64,000 bases of DNA, from assembly GCF_021732705.1 (NCBI RefSeq), contig NZ_JAKFUM010000010.1, positions 186,001 to 250,000 on the forward strand, in the 5' to 3' direction. The stretch is from Nevskia sp. (lineage in GTDB: Bacteria > Pseudomonadota > Gammaproteobacteria > Nevskiales > Nevskiaceae). Position numbers and translations under genes: made by a program. This document shows positions 29,767 to 38,525 of this stretch, one piece after another. The notes under the pieces are model-generated. The model saw nothing but the letters and a program-made list of their open reading frames with translations, was not told where the DNA came from and searched no databases. Within the stretch, counting starts at the first letter, position 1; each line of letters begins with the position of its first letter.

Positions 29767-30216
29767 TCAGGGCTTGCGCGGCAAGCGCTTCAGCGATTCC
29801 GGCACCAGGCGCTCGTCGCGCATCGCCAGCAGAAGGAAGGCGAAGCCGGCGCCGTGGAACAGCAGCGCGGCCGGCCCGATGTAGGCGGACTTCCAGATCA
29901 GCGCCGTGGCGGTGGCGATGCTCCACAGGCTGAACAGATAACCAGCAGCGATCGGTGCTTCCACGGGGCTCCCGAAGCGCCACACCAGCAAGCCGGCCAT
30001 CGCGGCGACAAATGCCAGCTTGACCAGCGCCATGCCGTGCAGCAGCCGCACCAGCTCGCGATCAACCGGCACGCTGGCGTCGACCGCAGGCGCAATCGCA
30101 AACGCCGCGATGGCACCGAGCACACAGCCGGCCAGCAGCACCGTGCTCAGCAGCCAGCGACTCGGCTCGAGCGCCGGGCGCGCCGGTGCGGATGCATTCT
30201 TGAACGAAGTGGCCAT
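29767..30216 (-). CDS. Small four-helix membrane protein
   Basis: A 149-residue protein with about four hydrophobic helices (WLLSTVLLAGCVLGAIAA, MALVKLAFVAAMAGLLV, GYLFSLWSIATATALIW, GPAALLFHGAGFAFLLLA). The ATG at 30216 has GGAGA upstream. The C-terminus is basic (LKRLPRKP). No family recognised; membrane-anchored hypothetical. Confidence 0.75.
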   Translation of the reverse strand: MATSFKNASAPARPALEPSRWLLSTVLLAGCVLGAIAAFAIAPAVDASVPVDRELVRLLHGMALVKLAFVAAMAGLLVWRFGSPVEAPIAAGYLFSLWSIATATALIWKSAYIGPAALLFHGAGFAFLLLAMRDERLVPESLKRLPRKP

Positions 30217-30412
30217 GACAGTCTCCGGTAGCAGGGCGTCGTTGCGCCTGACGCTAGCCCTTTTGACGGCATTCGGCCAGTGCGATGCGAGACTTTCCGC
30301 CGGCCAGCGGCCGCGCCGCTTCAGAATTCCAACCGCATGGCTCGGCTGGGATGGCGACACCACCTGATGCGGACATACCGCATACCCGCTCAAAAACGCC
30401 TTGCGGCTGCAT

Positions 30413-31273
30413 TCAGGGCACCGTCGCCACGGTCCACGCCGCGCGCGAGCCCTGCGCGAGGATCGGCGTCAGGAACTGCAGCGCAGCCCGCGCGGCGTCG
30501 TCGAATCCGTACGGCGGGTTGACCACGACCAGCCCGCAGGCCGACATCGGATGCTTGACGATGCCGGTCACGGGCGACGGCTCGCGCGGTGGCAGATCGA
30601 CATCAATCGTCAGCTCCAGGGTCGGTCGAGCGGTCTCGCGTGCCACGCGACGCACGAAGCTCGACGCGACATGGGTGTTCTTCAGCGGATACCACGCCGC
30701 ATAGATGCCATTCGCGAAGCGCGCCACCGACTTCTTGATCAGCTCCGACACGGCTTCGAACTCGTCCGGCCGCTCGAACGGCGGATCGATCAGTACCAGA
30801 CCGCGCTTCTCGCTCGGCGGGAGCAAGGCATGTGCCTCGTACCCGTCGCGAACATGGATTGCGCTGTTCGTCCCGCGCATCGCATGACGAAGTTCCTCAG
30901 CCACTTCGGGAATCTTCTCGCACAGGATCAGACGATCGCCCGGCCGCGCCAGCGCCTTCGCGAGAAACGGCGACCCCGGATAAAAGCGCGAGCCGCCATC
31001 GGCATTGCCATCACGAACCAGCGCCAGGTACCGCGCGAGTGGCTCCGGGACCGTCGCTGCCGACAGGCCGCTCAACCGACCGATGCCGTCGCGCCATTCA
31101 CCGGTGGTATCGGCAGCGACATCGCCCAGATCGTAATCCCCGGCCCCGGCATGGGTATCGAGATAGGCCCAAGGCTTGTCCTTGCGGCCCAGCGCATCGA
31201 GCAAGCCGGTCAGCAGGACATGCTTGAACACGTCGGCGAAGTTGCCGGCGTGGTAGCGGTGGCGGTAGTGCAT
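30413..31273 (-). CDS. rlmJ: 23S rRNA (adenine(2030)-N(6))-methyltransferase RlmJ
   Basis: RlmJ methylates A2030 in 23S rRNA domain V with SAM. The 286-residue product opens MHYRHRYHAGNFADVFKH, a hallmark of the family, has the SAM-binding DTHAGAGDYDL at 39-49 and the catalytic DPPF at 163-166. The C-terminal VVVNPPYGF repeats a DPPY-like motif. Length agrees with E. coli RlmJ (about 280). The AT-rich sequence just before the start on the minus strand contains CATAAT at 31297-31302, a candidate -10. Confidence 0.95.
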   Translation of the reverse strand: MHYRHRYHAGNFADVFKHVLLTGLLDALGRKDKPWAYLDTHAGAGDYDLGDVAADTTGEWRDGIGRLSGLSAATVPEPLARYLALVRDGNADGGSRFYPGSPFLAKALARPGDRLILCEKIPEVAEELRHAMRGTNSAIHVRDGYEAHALLPPSEKRGLVLIDPPFERPDEFEAVSELIKKSVARFANGIYAAWYPLKNTHVASSFVRRVARETARPTLELTIDVDLPPREPSPVTGIVKHPMSACGLVVVNPPYGFDDAARAALQFLTPILAQGSRAAWTVATVP

Positions 31274-31581
31274 GGTCGGTCATGGCAAATAAGCGAAGCC
31301 GATTATGCCCGCGTCCCTCGCATCAGAAGCCATAAAAAAAAAAAAACGGCGTGACGGGGAATCGCGCCACACGACCAATTACGGCTGACGTCGCAAGAGA
31401 CGACTGCTCAGATCGCATTGGTGTCGCAGGATCGATCGCCGACCGCAAAATGCGTCATTCAGCGAAATCTCAAAGCGATTCATCGGGCCCGACAAAGCGC
31501 CGTTCTCTAGCCTGTGTTGATCCGACGAAAGCCGACAGATCAAATCTAACTGCACCGAAGAAGAACTCCCCCAGAACTTCT
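31274..31581. other. Gene-free stretch with a 13-A tract
   Basis: No protein-like frame. A homopolymer of 13 A (31334-31346) stands in GC-rich DNA and marks the left limit of a less GC-rich patch that continues to about 34150. I see no inverted repeats or integrase remnants at this boundary. Confidence 0.6.
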
Positions 31582-31953
31582 TCGCGCTGGACTTCGGCGC
31601 AACCGGCTACTCCCGAAGTCACCCAACCTAGAACAGGTCTACATCACGCAGCAAGCAAATCTCGAAGGCGCGGCATGGCTCCCGTCCGGTATTAAAGGCA
31701 CCGAACCCAGCGACGTCAGCACCGACCTCAACGAACGCGAGCTAACCCAGAAAGTCGCGTCGCTGACGCCTCAGCAGTTCAAGGTCTTGATGGCGCTGGT
31801 CGACGGCGCCGGAACAAACAGATCATGGCTGATCTCAATGTGCCCGACTCGACGGTCAAGTCGCATGTGACGGCTATCCTCCGGAAGGTGGGGCTTTACC
31901 TGAGAACGCAGGCGGCGGTGTTGGCGCAGAAATTATTGACGCAGCAGGTATAA
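31582..31953 (+). pseudogene. Frameshifted LuxR-type response regulator remnant
   Basis: Pieces of a NarL/FixJ-type regulator are readable in different frames: ALDFGATGY (receiver domain end), NLEGAAWLPSGI, then ERELTQKVASLTPQQFKVLM, a frameshift near 31808, and MADLNVPDSTVKSHVTAIL with RKVGLYLRTQAAVLAQKLL, the LuxR helix-turn-helix. At least one stop and one frameshift break it; the receiver Asp region is missing. It is decayed and probably silent. Confidence 0.75.
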
Positions 31954-31999
31954 CGTCGTTGCTAGGCTCAAGTCCGTGTGGCGCGACGGTGACTAGCGC

Positions 32000-32539
32000 T
32001 CAACCGTGGCCAAGGTTGCCAACCGCGGGGCACTCCTGTCCCTGACAGTTGGCTCGCGGACGAGTTGCAGCGGCAACATCGAGTGAGAAGTCCAACACGA
32101 GATCATCGACGTTCACTGATGTAACGGAGTTACTCGAAACGTAAACATCGAATGCCCTGCGCAATGCCGTTAGGTAAACGCCAGGCAACACTGCAACCTT
32201 CCTGCCGACCACCACCTGATAAAACTGGTTTATCGCCTCAATTTCCGCAGGAGACGATGGCGGACCAGAGATTTGAACGATGCTTCCCGTCCTAGGACAA
32301 GCTTCGCTTTGGCAGTCGGGAACTCCGAAGCCATTTGCGTCAAGCTTCAACTTGAATCGAAGTACAAAGTTGGTCGGAATGAGATCGCCAGTATCGCCAT
32401 CAGTCACAGCGCGCAGGGCTACGCCGACTGCACGATTCAGATCATCAAGATAAACCGCGGGAATCTCGAGAAGCTCAAGTGCATTCAATACACCAGCATC
32501 ATTGAATAAATCGTCAATCGAAAAATTTTCTGGTGGCAT
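32000..32539 (-). CDS. Unknown protein with repeated CQxxxCP motif, downstream of kinase
   Basis: A 179-residue protein with no signal peptide. Two similar Cys motifs occur: DCQSEACPRTG at about residues 74-84 and NCQGQECPAVG near the C-terminus, suggesting a duplicated metal- or disulfide-binding element. An ATG at 32539 starts 30 bases after the stop of the kinase gene (32570), so both are likely one transcript. Low GC like the kinase gene. No family recognised; it may be a substrate or partner of the kinase, which is inference from position. Confidence 0.6.
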   Translation of the reverse strand: MPPENFSIDDLFNDAGVLNALELLEIPAVYLDDLNRAVGVALRAVTDGDTGDLIPTNFVLRFKLKLDANGFGVPDCQSEACPRTGSIVQISGPPSSPAEIEAINQFYQVVVGRKVAVLPGVYLTALRRAFDVYVSSNSVTSVNVDDLVLDFSLDVAAATRPRANCQGQECPAVGNLGHG

Positions 32540-32569
32540 AGTAATCTCGTTTTAGCTAGAACGACCGAG

Positions 32570-35215
32570 TTATTTTTTAAGCGCAGAGGAATCTGCGATA
32601 CGCGTTTCACTATTCTGAAGCAGACTGTCAATCCTCATCATCAATGGACTATTTTTCTGCAGCTTGGCGCGGGCCGGAACCACGATCTCTTCAAGCAGCT
32701 TCGTTTGATCAACATTTCGATTAAGGCTCCCTGCCGCAATCGCGAGCAGCATTTTCGTCTTGATCAGCTTCAGGCTAGTCGTCGGCAAGGTCTTGCTCAT
32801 CGAATCGAGCAAAGGCTTCAGCACCATTTCCGCAGAGTCGAAGCTTTTGTTCTTGATATAAAAATCAGCAAGGTAGGCCACGGCGAAACCTGACTGATCG
32901 AACGTTCCGCCGGTATCTGCCTCAATCTTCGCGATGATTCGACTGACTTCCGAAACGGCTCGTTCGTGGTTGCCTCTGAGAAAATCCACGCGTGCGAATC
33001 CGATGCTAATGACATTGTCCCAACCCGATCCGGAACGCAGCCATTCGTCGGCGATTTTCCGAGCCGCCGTCAGTTTCTCGGTGGCAGCATCGGCTCGGCC
33101 CATCTCGATGTCGACGCTCGCCAGATTGCAGAGAATCGACATGTACGCCTTCGAAGTTTTCCTTAACGACCCTTCGCGCTGAAGCGCCGTGGTCAGCACA
33201 TCCTCGGCTGCGGAATAGTCATCCAGCTCCAGTAAGCTCAGTCCCTGCACTCGGCGGGCTGCAACATTCGTTCCAATATCGGACTTTTCCGTTGCTTCAA
33301 CTATCGCTGCAGCACCCACCGCTGATTCCACATAATTCCCGAGAAACAGCTCCGCGCGTGCCAGTTCAAGGTTGAAATCGAGGAGCTCCTTGGTATCCTT
33401 GCCAAGCACACGGCTCGCTTCCTGCGAGAGCGCTGCAAATTCCGGAAGCACGTCTTGGAGTTTGCCCAGCCCGTAATTGAGTGCGATCCGCTTCGAGGCA
33501 ATCGCCAGAATCTTTTTATCTGAAAGCCCATGAATGCTTCGGTACAAAGTCTGTGCTTTGATGAGCTGGTCTTCCGCTTCGGCGTTGTACTCGAGAACGT
33601 CATATGAGGAGCCTAGCGCGAAGTGTAGATCGGCCTGTACTTCCGTCTGATTCTCAAACTGCTGAGGGATTTTCTCCGCTGCACGATCAACCAGTTCCTT
33701 GACCGTCATGGAACGGACCTGCCGAACGTCACCATTGATGCTCGCGAATAGCCCACCGGCAAGAAATTCCCCCACGACACGGGCACGGTTGGCTTCGCCT
33801 TCCGCCAGTACGCGAGCGCGTTCGGCGCGCAGCGCAAAGATCGACGTGCCGAACATGCCCAGAACCAGCGACGCTGCCGCCAGCAGCAAACCAATACGTC
33901 TCGCCTTCACGAAATCTCGCTTCCGCTCCTGCAGTTCCTTCAGCCGCTGTGCGGCACGTTGCTCTTCCAGCACCGTCTGACGCTGTTCCCGGCTGCGGAT
34001 TCGACGCGCAAGTTCCAGTGCGTCTGCCAGTCGACGTTCCGAGTTGCCATTCGCTGCCACACCAATGTCTTCGCGGAGGATCTCGTCCTGGACATTTGAT
34101 TCCCAGCCAGCATCGAGACGTCGGCTGATATTGCCGACGACGAACTGATAGAGCATCACGCCTAACGCGTAGATATCAGCCTTGACCGTTACTGGCTGCC
34201 CCGCCAGCACTTCAGGGGCGAAGTACAGCGGCGTGCCGGTGCTGGTGTCGCTGCCGGCGTCGATCACCTGGGTGAAGCCCATCCGCGTGATTTCGAGGGC
34301 GGCGATGCGGGTGGCGTCGACCAGGCGGCTGCTTCCGAAATCGCCAAGCCGGATCGTTGGCTTGCCGTCTGCGTTGATGACGACGAATACGTTGGCTGGC
34401 TTCAGGTCCTTGTGCAGGATGCCGACGATGTGAATCTCGGCGAGCGCCTCCGCGATCTGGGCGATGAGGTCCAGACGCAATTCGAGCGGGACGTTGCGAA
34501 TGCCGCCCTGCTGGTTAAACCATTCCTGGAGGCTGCCACCCGGGCAGTATTCGGCTTCAATGAACCACGGTGGCTCGTCGAAGTTCCAGTCGAGCACGTC
34601 GACGTAGCAGGCTTTTTCGCCGACGCTTTCGCGCAGCAGGCGGAAGACGGTGACTTCGCGCTTCAGCGCTGAAAGTCCCAGCGGTTCCGAGGTGAACTTG
34701 AAGACGCGTCTCGCCTTGGTCTTGACGTGTTCTGCCAGCCAGCTGTCGCCACTGAGGCCCAAACGGCTGACCAGTTGCCAGTTCGGACGACCCGGTGGCA
34801 CATCGCCGACATTGAAGCTGAGCCGCGGCGGCGCGACGGCGCCGTTGTCGTCGGTGATGCGCTCGACGGGGGCGTCGAATCGATAGCCGAACCCGAACAC
34901 CGTCTTGAGCCACACCGCGCCGGCGTCACCGAGCGCGTCACGCAGCTTGGCCACGGCGTTGCCGAGCACGGCCTCGACGACGATCCGCCCGGGCCAGACG
35001 GCTTCGAGCAGATCGTTCTTGGTCAGCAGCTGGCCAGGATGGCGCAGGAACACCATCAGCAGGTTCAGCGGCTTCTTCTCGACCTCGATCAGCTCGCCGT
35101 GGCGGCGAAGCTCACGGCGTGGTTCATCGAGTTCGAAATCACCGAAACGCCAACGCTCCCCTTGCGGCACAAGGCCGCTGTCCTGAGGCGTTTCCGATGC
35201 TGGCTTGCTCGGCAT
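32570..35215 (-). CDS. Transmembrane fusion: OmpR-type wHTH, Ser/Thr protein kinase and TPR sensor
   Basis: An 881-residue multidomain protein. Residues 20-115 form a winged-helix DNA-binding domain of the OmpR/Trans_reg_C type (RWRFGDFELDEPRRELRR, AVWPGRIVVEAV, VFGFGYRFDAPV). Residues 145-405 are a Hanks-type kinase: Lys173 in RRVFKFT, HKDLKPAN at 268-275 with catalytic Asp270, and DFG at 292-294. A coiled-coil-like basic stretch (408-438) leads into one membrane helix (441-462), then TPR-like repeats to the C-terminus. The kinase motifs are intact, so activity is likely. The ATG at 35215 is preferred over an earlier open frame. Such fusions place DNA binding and kinase in the cytoplasm with a sensory TPR part on the other side. 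Confidence 0.88.
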   Translation of the reverse strand: MPSKPASETPQDSGLVPQGERWRFGDFELDEPRRELRRHGELIEVEKKPLNLLMVFLRHPGQLLTKNDLLEAVWPGRIVVEAVLGNAVAKLRDALGDAGAVWLKTVFGFGYRFDAPVERITDDNGAVAPPRLSFNVGDVPPGRPNWQLVSRLGLSGDSWLAEHVKTKARRVFKFTSEPLGLSALKREVTVFRLLRESVGEKACYVDVLDWNFDEPPWFIEAEYCPGGSLQEWFNQQGGIRNVPLELRLDLIAQIAEALAEIHIVGILHKDLKPANVFVVINADGKPTIRLGDFGSSRLVDATRIAALEITRMGFTQVIDAGSDTSTGTPLYFAPEVLAGQPVTVKADIYALGVMLYQFVVGNISRRLDAGWESNVQDEILREDIGVAANGNSERRLADALELARRIRSREQRQTVLEEQRAAQRLKELQERKRDFVKARRIGLLLAAASLVLGMFGTSIFALRAERARVLAEGEANRARVVGEFLAGGLFASINGDVRQVRSMTVKELVDRAAEKIPQQFENQTEVQADLHFALGSSYDVLEYNAEAEDQLIKAQTLYRSIHGLSDKKILAIASKRIALNYGLGKLQDVLPEFAALSQEASRVLGKDTKELLDFNLELARAELFLGNYVESAVGAAAIVEATEKSDIGTNVAARRVQGLSLLELDDYSAAEDVLTTALQREGSLRKTSKAYMSILCNLASVDIEMGRADAATEKLTAARKIADEWLRSGSGWDNVISIGFARVDFLRGNHERAVSEVSRIIAKIEADTGGTFDQSGFAVAYLADFYIKNKSFDSAEMVLKPLLDSMSKTLPTTSLKLIKTKMLLAIAAGSLNRNVDQTKLLEEIVVPARAKLQKNSPLMMRIDSLLQNSETRIADSSALKK

Positions 35216-35779
35216 CCCGTGATCCGCAAATCTCTTGTCGCCTGACGTCCCTGAGCTCGCGCCCACCGTCGCCAGAGTTGGCTTTCACGTTTGTCGTCCT
35301 ATCGTTCGTGACTGCAGATGTCAGCTGAAGACACTGGCCTTCGCGGACTTCCCGCAATGCGGAATGACGGCGCTCCACGTTCCCCGAAGATTGGCCAGCG
35401 ACACCGGTCACAGTCGCTTGCGATATGCGCGGTCAATCACGTTCTTCGATGTTCGCCCGGAGCGGCATTCGACAAGTGGCCTGGCGACAGGTCCACTGAG
35501 ACGTGCATCACATTAGTGGCGGTGACTGACCGGCCGCGAAGCGGATCGCGACGCAGCGGCTTGATCAGGATCAAATCAGTGCCATGGCAATGGTCATGGA
35601 CACGGTCTTGATGAGGCGGCGCCCATCCGAGGATCGGTGCCGACAGGATGCGGGCTGACGCATACGCACAATGGCGGCGCAGCGCACGACGACTTGAATC
35701 GACCATGCCCGTTGCAGGCCCGGTCGTGTTGCAGCTCACAGTGCGCCGCGCACCCGAAGATGCGCGGCGCGCGCGTACT
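35216..35779. other. Intergenic region between DoxX-like gene and kinase gene
   Basis: About 560 bases with no protein-like frame on either strand. Contains a perfect FNR/Anr-type box at 35561-35574 and a TAATGT -10 candidate on the minus strand at 35510-35515, the only regulatory signals I can support. Confidence 0.5.
35561..35574. promoter_or_regulatory. Perfect FNR/Anr-type box
   Basis: TTGATCAGGATCAA matches the TTGAT-N4-ATCAA consensus exactly. It lies 346 bases upstream of the kinase start, about 60 bases upstream of a possible minus-strand start site. It could also serve an unseen plus-strand RNA. Confidence 0.5.
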
Positions 35780-36292
35780 TCAGGCCATTGCAGGCTGGCG
35801 GCCGACGCCCAGCAGGCCGAGCACGGCGTCCTTGTTGCGGAACGCGAGGAAGACGCAGGACAGCCAGACGATGCAGGCCATCGTGAACAGCTCGCCAACA
35901 CCCTGCGGCGAGAAGATGCCGTCAAAGCTGCCGTCGGCGTTACGCACCGCGACGCCGAGCGGCGTGAACAGGTGGAAGAAGATTGCGCCGCTCATCACGC
36001 CGACACCGAGCAGGGCGCCAAGCCCGAGCAGGGCACGCTTGCCGGAAAAGAGGCCGACGAGGATCAGCGTCGACGCGACGAGTTCCATGCTGCCGACAAC
36101 GTACGCGCTGAAGATGCCGCCGGGAGCAAACGCGCCGGGAAAACCGAGGCTCGCTGCCCACGGATCCAGCTTCTCTTCAAAGATGTAGATCGTTTCGACG
36201 CTGCGGGTGAACTTGAAGAACAGCGACTGGATGAAGACGAAGCAGACGAACAGCGCCGGAATCTTGAGTCCGTGTTTTCTGAGCAGTTCCAT
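35780..36292 (-). CDS. DoxX-like membrane protein
   Basis: A 170-residue protein with four hydrophobic helices (IPALFVCFVFIQSLFFKF, AYVVGSMELVASTLILVGLF, ALLGLGALLGVGVMSGAIFF, FTMACIVWLSCVFLAF), the layout of DoxX/DoxD-like proteins. AGGAG lies 8 bases before the ATG at 36292 (MELLRKHG) but only 2 bases before the in-frame ATG at 36298, so 36292 is preferred. It follows the ATP-grasp gene by 71 bases on the same strand. Family members are linked to redox or sulfur metabolism, but no role is established here. Confidence 0.75.
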   Translation of the reverse strand: MELLRKHGLKIPALFVCFVFIQSLFFKFTRSVETIYIFEEKLDPWAASLGFPGAFAPGGIFSAYVVGSMELVASTLILVGLFSGKRALLGLGALLGVGVMSGAIFFHLFTPLGVAVRNADGSFDGIFSPQGVGELFTMACIVWLSCVFLAFRNKDAVLGLLGVGRQPAMA

Positions 36293-36363
36293 GAGCATTT
36301 CTCCTGCGGTTGTGTGGCGGGCCCGCGGTGATCGCCGGCCCGGATGTGACTGACCGTACCGTG

Positions 36364-37503
36364 CTAGAACCAGCGCTCGCCGCGCTCGTTGTCGGCGCGC
36401 CAGAGCTTCAGCAGTTCGACAAAGCTGATCGTCGATGCACCCTTGGCGACATTGGCTTCGCCGATCTCGATTGCCAGCTTCCACTGATCGATCATCGTTT
36501 TCCAGCCTTCGAGCAAGGGTGTGCCCGGGTTGTAGATGTGTGCGGATTCCGCCGTGACGCCGTTCATTTCCATGACCTTCAGCCCGACACCGTCGCGCAG
36601 GTGCGCTTCACTCGGGCAACGCAGATCGATGCGGCCGAAGTGGTAGCCCGGAACCGCATCGAGGATGGCCGACATGGTCTGACGCAGCGCCTCGGACTTC
36701 AGATCGGCCCCGTCGAGGAACAACGAGCCGCGGCTGTGCGCCCCGATCTCCACCAGCGGGATGACCGCGCCGGCGGCTGGAATCTCGGTCAATCGATCGG
36801 CAAAGCGCTTCCACAGGCCAGGCGCGATCAGGCGGGCCCGCGCGTCGTCCCGAATCAGTTCGGCAAGGCTGCGCGTGCCGTCTCCGGTCACGCTCGGGAA
36901 GCACTTGCGAACGATCGATAGCAGTTCGACACGGCCGGTCTTCGGATCGCGGTAGACGAACACGCCGAACTCGGCGCCGTCGATGTAACGTTGCGCGATG
37001 ACGTCGTCCTGAGCGGCCGCGAGGTAATCGGACGCCTGCGTTTCGCTGCGGATGACCGCGACGCCGCGACCGCGCTGGCCGATGTCGGGCTTCAGCACGA
37101 TCGGATATCCGGCACCGGCGTTGACGAACTGGCGCAGGCATTCCAGACGTTCGCCCAGTGTTGCCGTTGCCGGCAGCAGCGTGAACTGTCCGACGTACTG
37201 GGGCGCGTTCGCCTGCAGCGGATCGAGCGCGTCGTGCTTGGTTTCCCCGACGATGCCGCTCGCTTTCAGGCAAGGGTTGACCGCGGTGACCGCCATGAAC
37301 TTCGTGCCCAACGCCGCACGCGTGAAGATGTACGCGACGATCGGCGGATAGAACGCCCACATCGGCCAGAATTCCCAACGGGCCAGGCGCGACAGCTTGA
37401 TGCCCAGCCGCTCCCGCAAGGCGGGCTGGTACGGGGCATTCATCGACGAAGACTTGGCATTCATGGCCACCGGCCCCTTCACCGGGCCGGACGCCGGCGG
37501 CAT
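36364..37503 (-). CDS. ATP-grasp domain protein
   Basis: A 379-residue protein. The central part has ATP-grasp features: YPIVLKPDIGQRGRGVAVI (ATP-binding Lys and glycine loop), DVIAQRYIDGAEFGVFVYR and a C-terminal metal site GRIDLRC / LKVMEMNGV with Glu and Asn. ATP-grasp enzymes join a carboxylate to an amine, alcohol or thiol. The N-terminus has one hydrophobic segment (FWPMWAFYPPIVAYIFTRA), suggesting membrane association. The ATG at 37503 follows the DinB-like stop by 4 bases, with AAGG 8 bases upstream; an ATG at 37530 would overlap that gene. Substrate unknown. Confidence 0.85.
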   Translation of the reverse strand: MPPASGPVKGPVAMNAKSSSMNAPYQPALRERLGIKLSRLARWEFWPMWAFYPPIVAYIFTRAALGTKFMAVTAVNPCLKASGIVGETKHDALDPLQANAPQYVGQFTLLPATATLGERLECLRQFVNAGAGYPIVLKPDIGQRGRGVAVIRSETQASDYLAAAQDDVIAQRYIDGAEFGVFVYRDPKTGRVELLSIVRKCFPSVTGDGTRSLAELIRDDARARLIAPGLWKRFADRLTEIPAAGAVIPLVEIGAHSRGSLFLDGADLKSEALRQTMSAILDAVPGYHFGRIDLRCPSEAHLRDGVGLKVMEMNGVTAESAHIYNPGTPLLEGWKTMIDQWKLAIEIGEANVAKGASTISFVELLKLWRADNERGERWF

Positions 37504-37507
37504 GGCA

Positions 37508-38023
37508 TCAGCCTTGACGCTCGCGTTCATAACGGATGGTGGCCGCCGCCTTGCCAATACCTTCCGGCAGCGACAGGCCGCGTTGTTTCAGCACCAGCCG
37601 CAACAGCGCGTAGTGATGCACGGCATGGCCGGCGACGAACAGGAGTTCGCGCAACGGTGTGGAGCCACTGACGAAGCGATCGTCGCCGGCAACGCCGCCA
37701 TCGAAGGCGACGGCAATGGTTTCCGGCCACGGCCGCTCGAGGCGCCGGGTCAGGCTCTGTGCCAGCGCCTCGCAGCGGGCACGCGCGATCACCGGGTCGC
37801 GTTCGACGGTACGGTCGCGGCTGCGGTTGTCGTAGTCGACGACACCGAGATCGATCCCGGCGAGCAGCGCTTCGTAGTGCTCGATAATGTGGCGAAGATG
37901 CGGGCCGATCTGGTCATCGAACTGCAGCGCAGCACGTTCGGCGACTTCGGCAATGCCGGCGCCCTGATTCAGCATGTCGATGGCGTAGACCACCGCACGG
38001 CCGAGCGGATCACGCGCGTGCAT
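37508..38023 (-). CDS. DinB-like four-helix-bundle protein
   Basis: A 171-residue protein with His-rich helices: HLRHIIEHYEALL in the first half and FVAGHAVHHYALLRLV in the second, matching the three-His metal site of the DinB/YfiT fold. Members are often thiol-dependent transferases or metal hydrolases. It overlaps the upstream membrane-protein gene by 14 bases and precedes the ATP-grasp gene by 4 bases, so the three are tightly co-transcribed. Confidence 0.8.
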   Translation of the reverse strand: MHARDPLGRAVVYAIDMLNQGAGIAEVAERAALQFDDQIGPHLRHIIEHYEALLAGIDLGVVDYDNRSRDRTVERDPVIARARCEALAQSLTRRLERPWPETIAVAFDGGVAGDDRFVSGSTPLRELLFVAGHAVHHYALLRLVLKQRGLSLPEGIGKAAATIRYERERQG

Positions 38024-38525
38024 GGCGGTCTCCGGACAGCGGCGAAGTCACGAGATCGAGGTTCATGCGTGTTGCGGCAGGTTCCGGATTCGGTTGACGG
38101 CGTTCGAGGCTCAGACGCCACGCCGGGTCGGCGGTCTCGCGCAGCAGCAATGAGCTGAAGACGACGGCGAAGCCGACCGTCGGCAGCATGCCGGGCGCCA
38201 AGGTCACGAGGATGTTCGGCGTGCCGATCATCGTGTGGACGGTAATCAGCAAGGTGTAAGTCAGCAGCAGGCTGCCACCGGCTGCCAGCAGCGCGCCGTT
38301 GCGCGGACTACGCGGCAGCCAGAACAGCGTGCGCATCAGCGCGACGCAGCCCATCGTGATGGCCACGCTCATCGCCCAGTGGGCGCATCCGATCACGGCT
38401 GCATGTGGCCAGCCGGCGTGGCGATTGACGCCCAGCGCCCACAGGCCATAGACCAGCCCGCCGAGCACAGCCCCGAAAGGACTGTTCATCAGCCGGTACA
38501 GGCCTTGCAGAAAGCGATCACGCAT
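38010..38525 (-). CDS. Small multi-pass membrane protein
   Basis: A 171-residue protein with about four hydrophobic stretches (FGAVLGGLVYGLWALG, WAMSVAITMGCVALM, LLAAGGSLLLTYTLLITV, PTVGFAVVFSSLLL) and an Arg-rich C-terminal tail that overlaps the DinB-like gene. First gene of the 38525-36364 run. No family recognised. Confidence 0.75.
   Translation of the reverse strand: MRDRFLQGLYRLMNSPFGAVLGGLVYGLWALGVNRHAGWPHAAVIGCAHWAMSVAITMGCVALMRTLFWLPRSPRNGALLAAGGSLLLTYTLLITVHTMIGTPNILVTLAPGMLPTVGFAVVFSSLLLRETADPAWRLSLERRQPNPEPAATRMNLDLVTSPLSGDRHARA

Noticed and set aside
35437-35925. 162-codon minus-strand frame before the DoxX-like gene
   Set aside because: Overlaps the DoxX-like gene in another frame and has no convincing composition or start.
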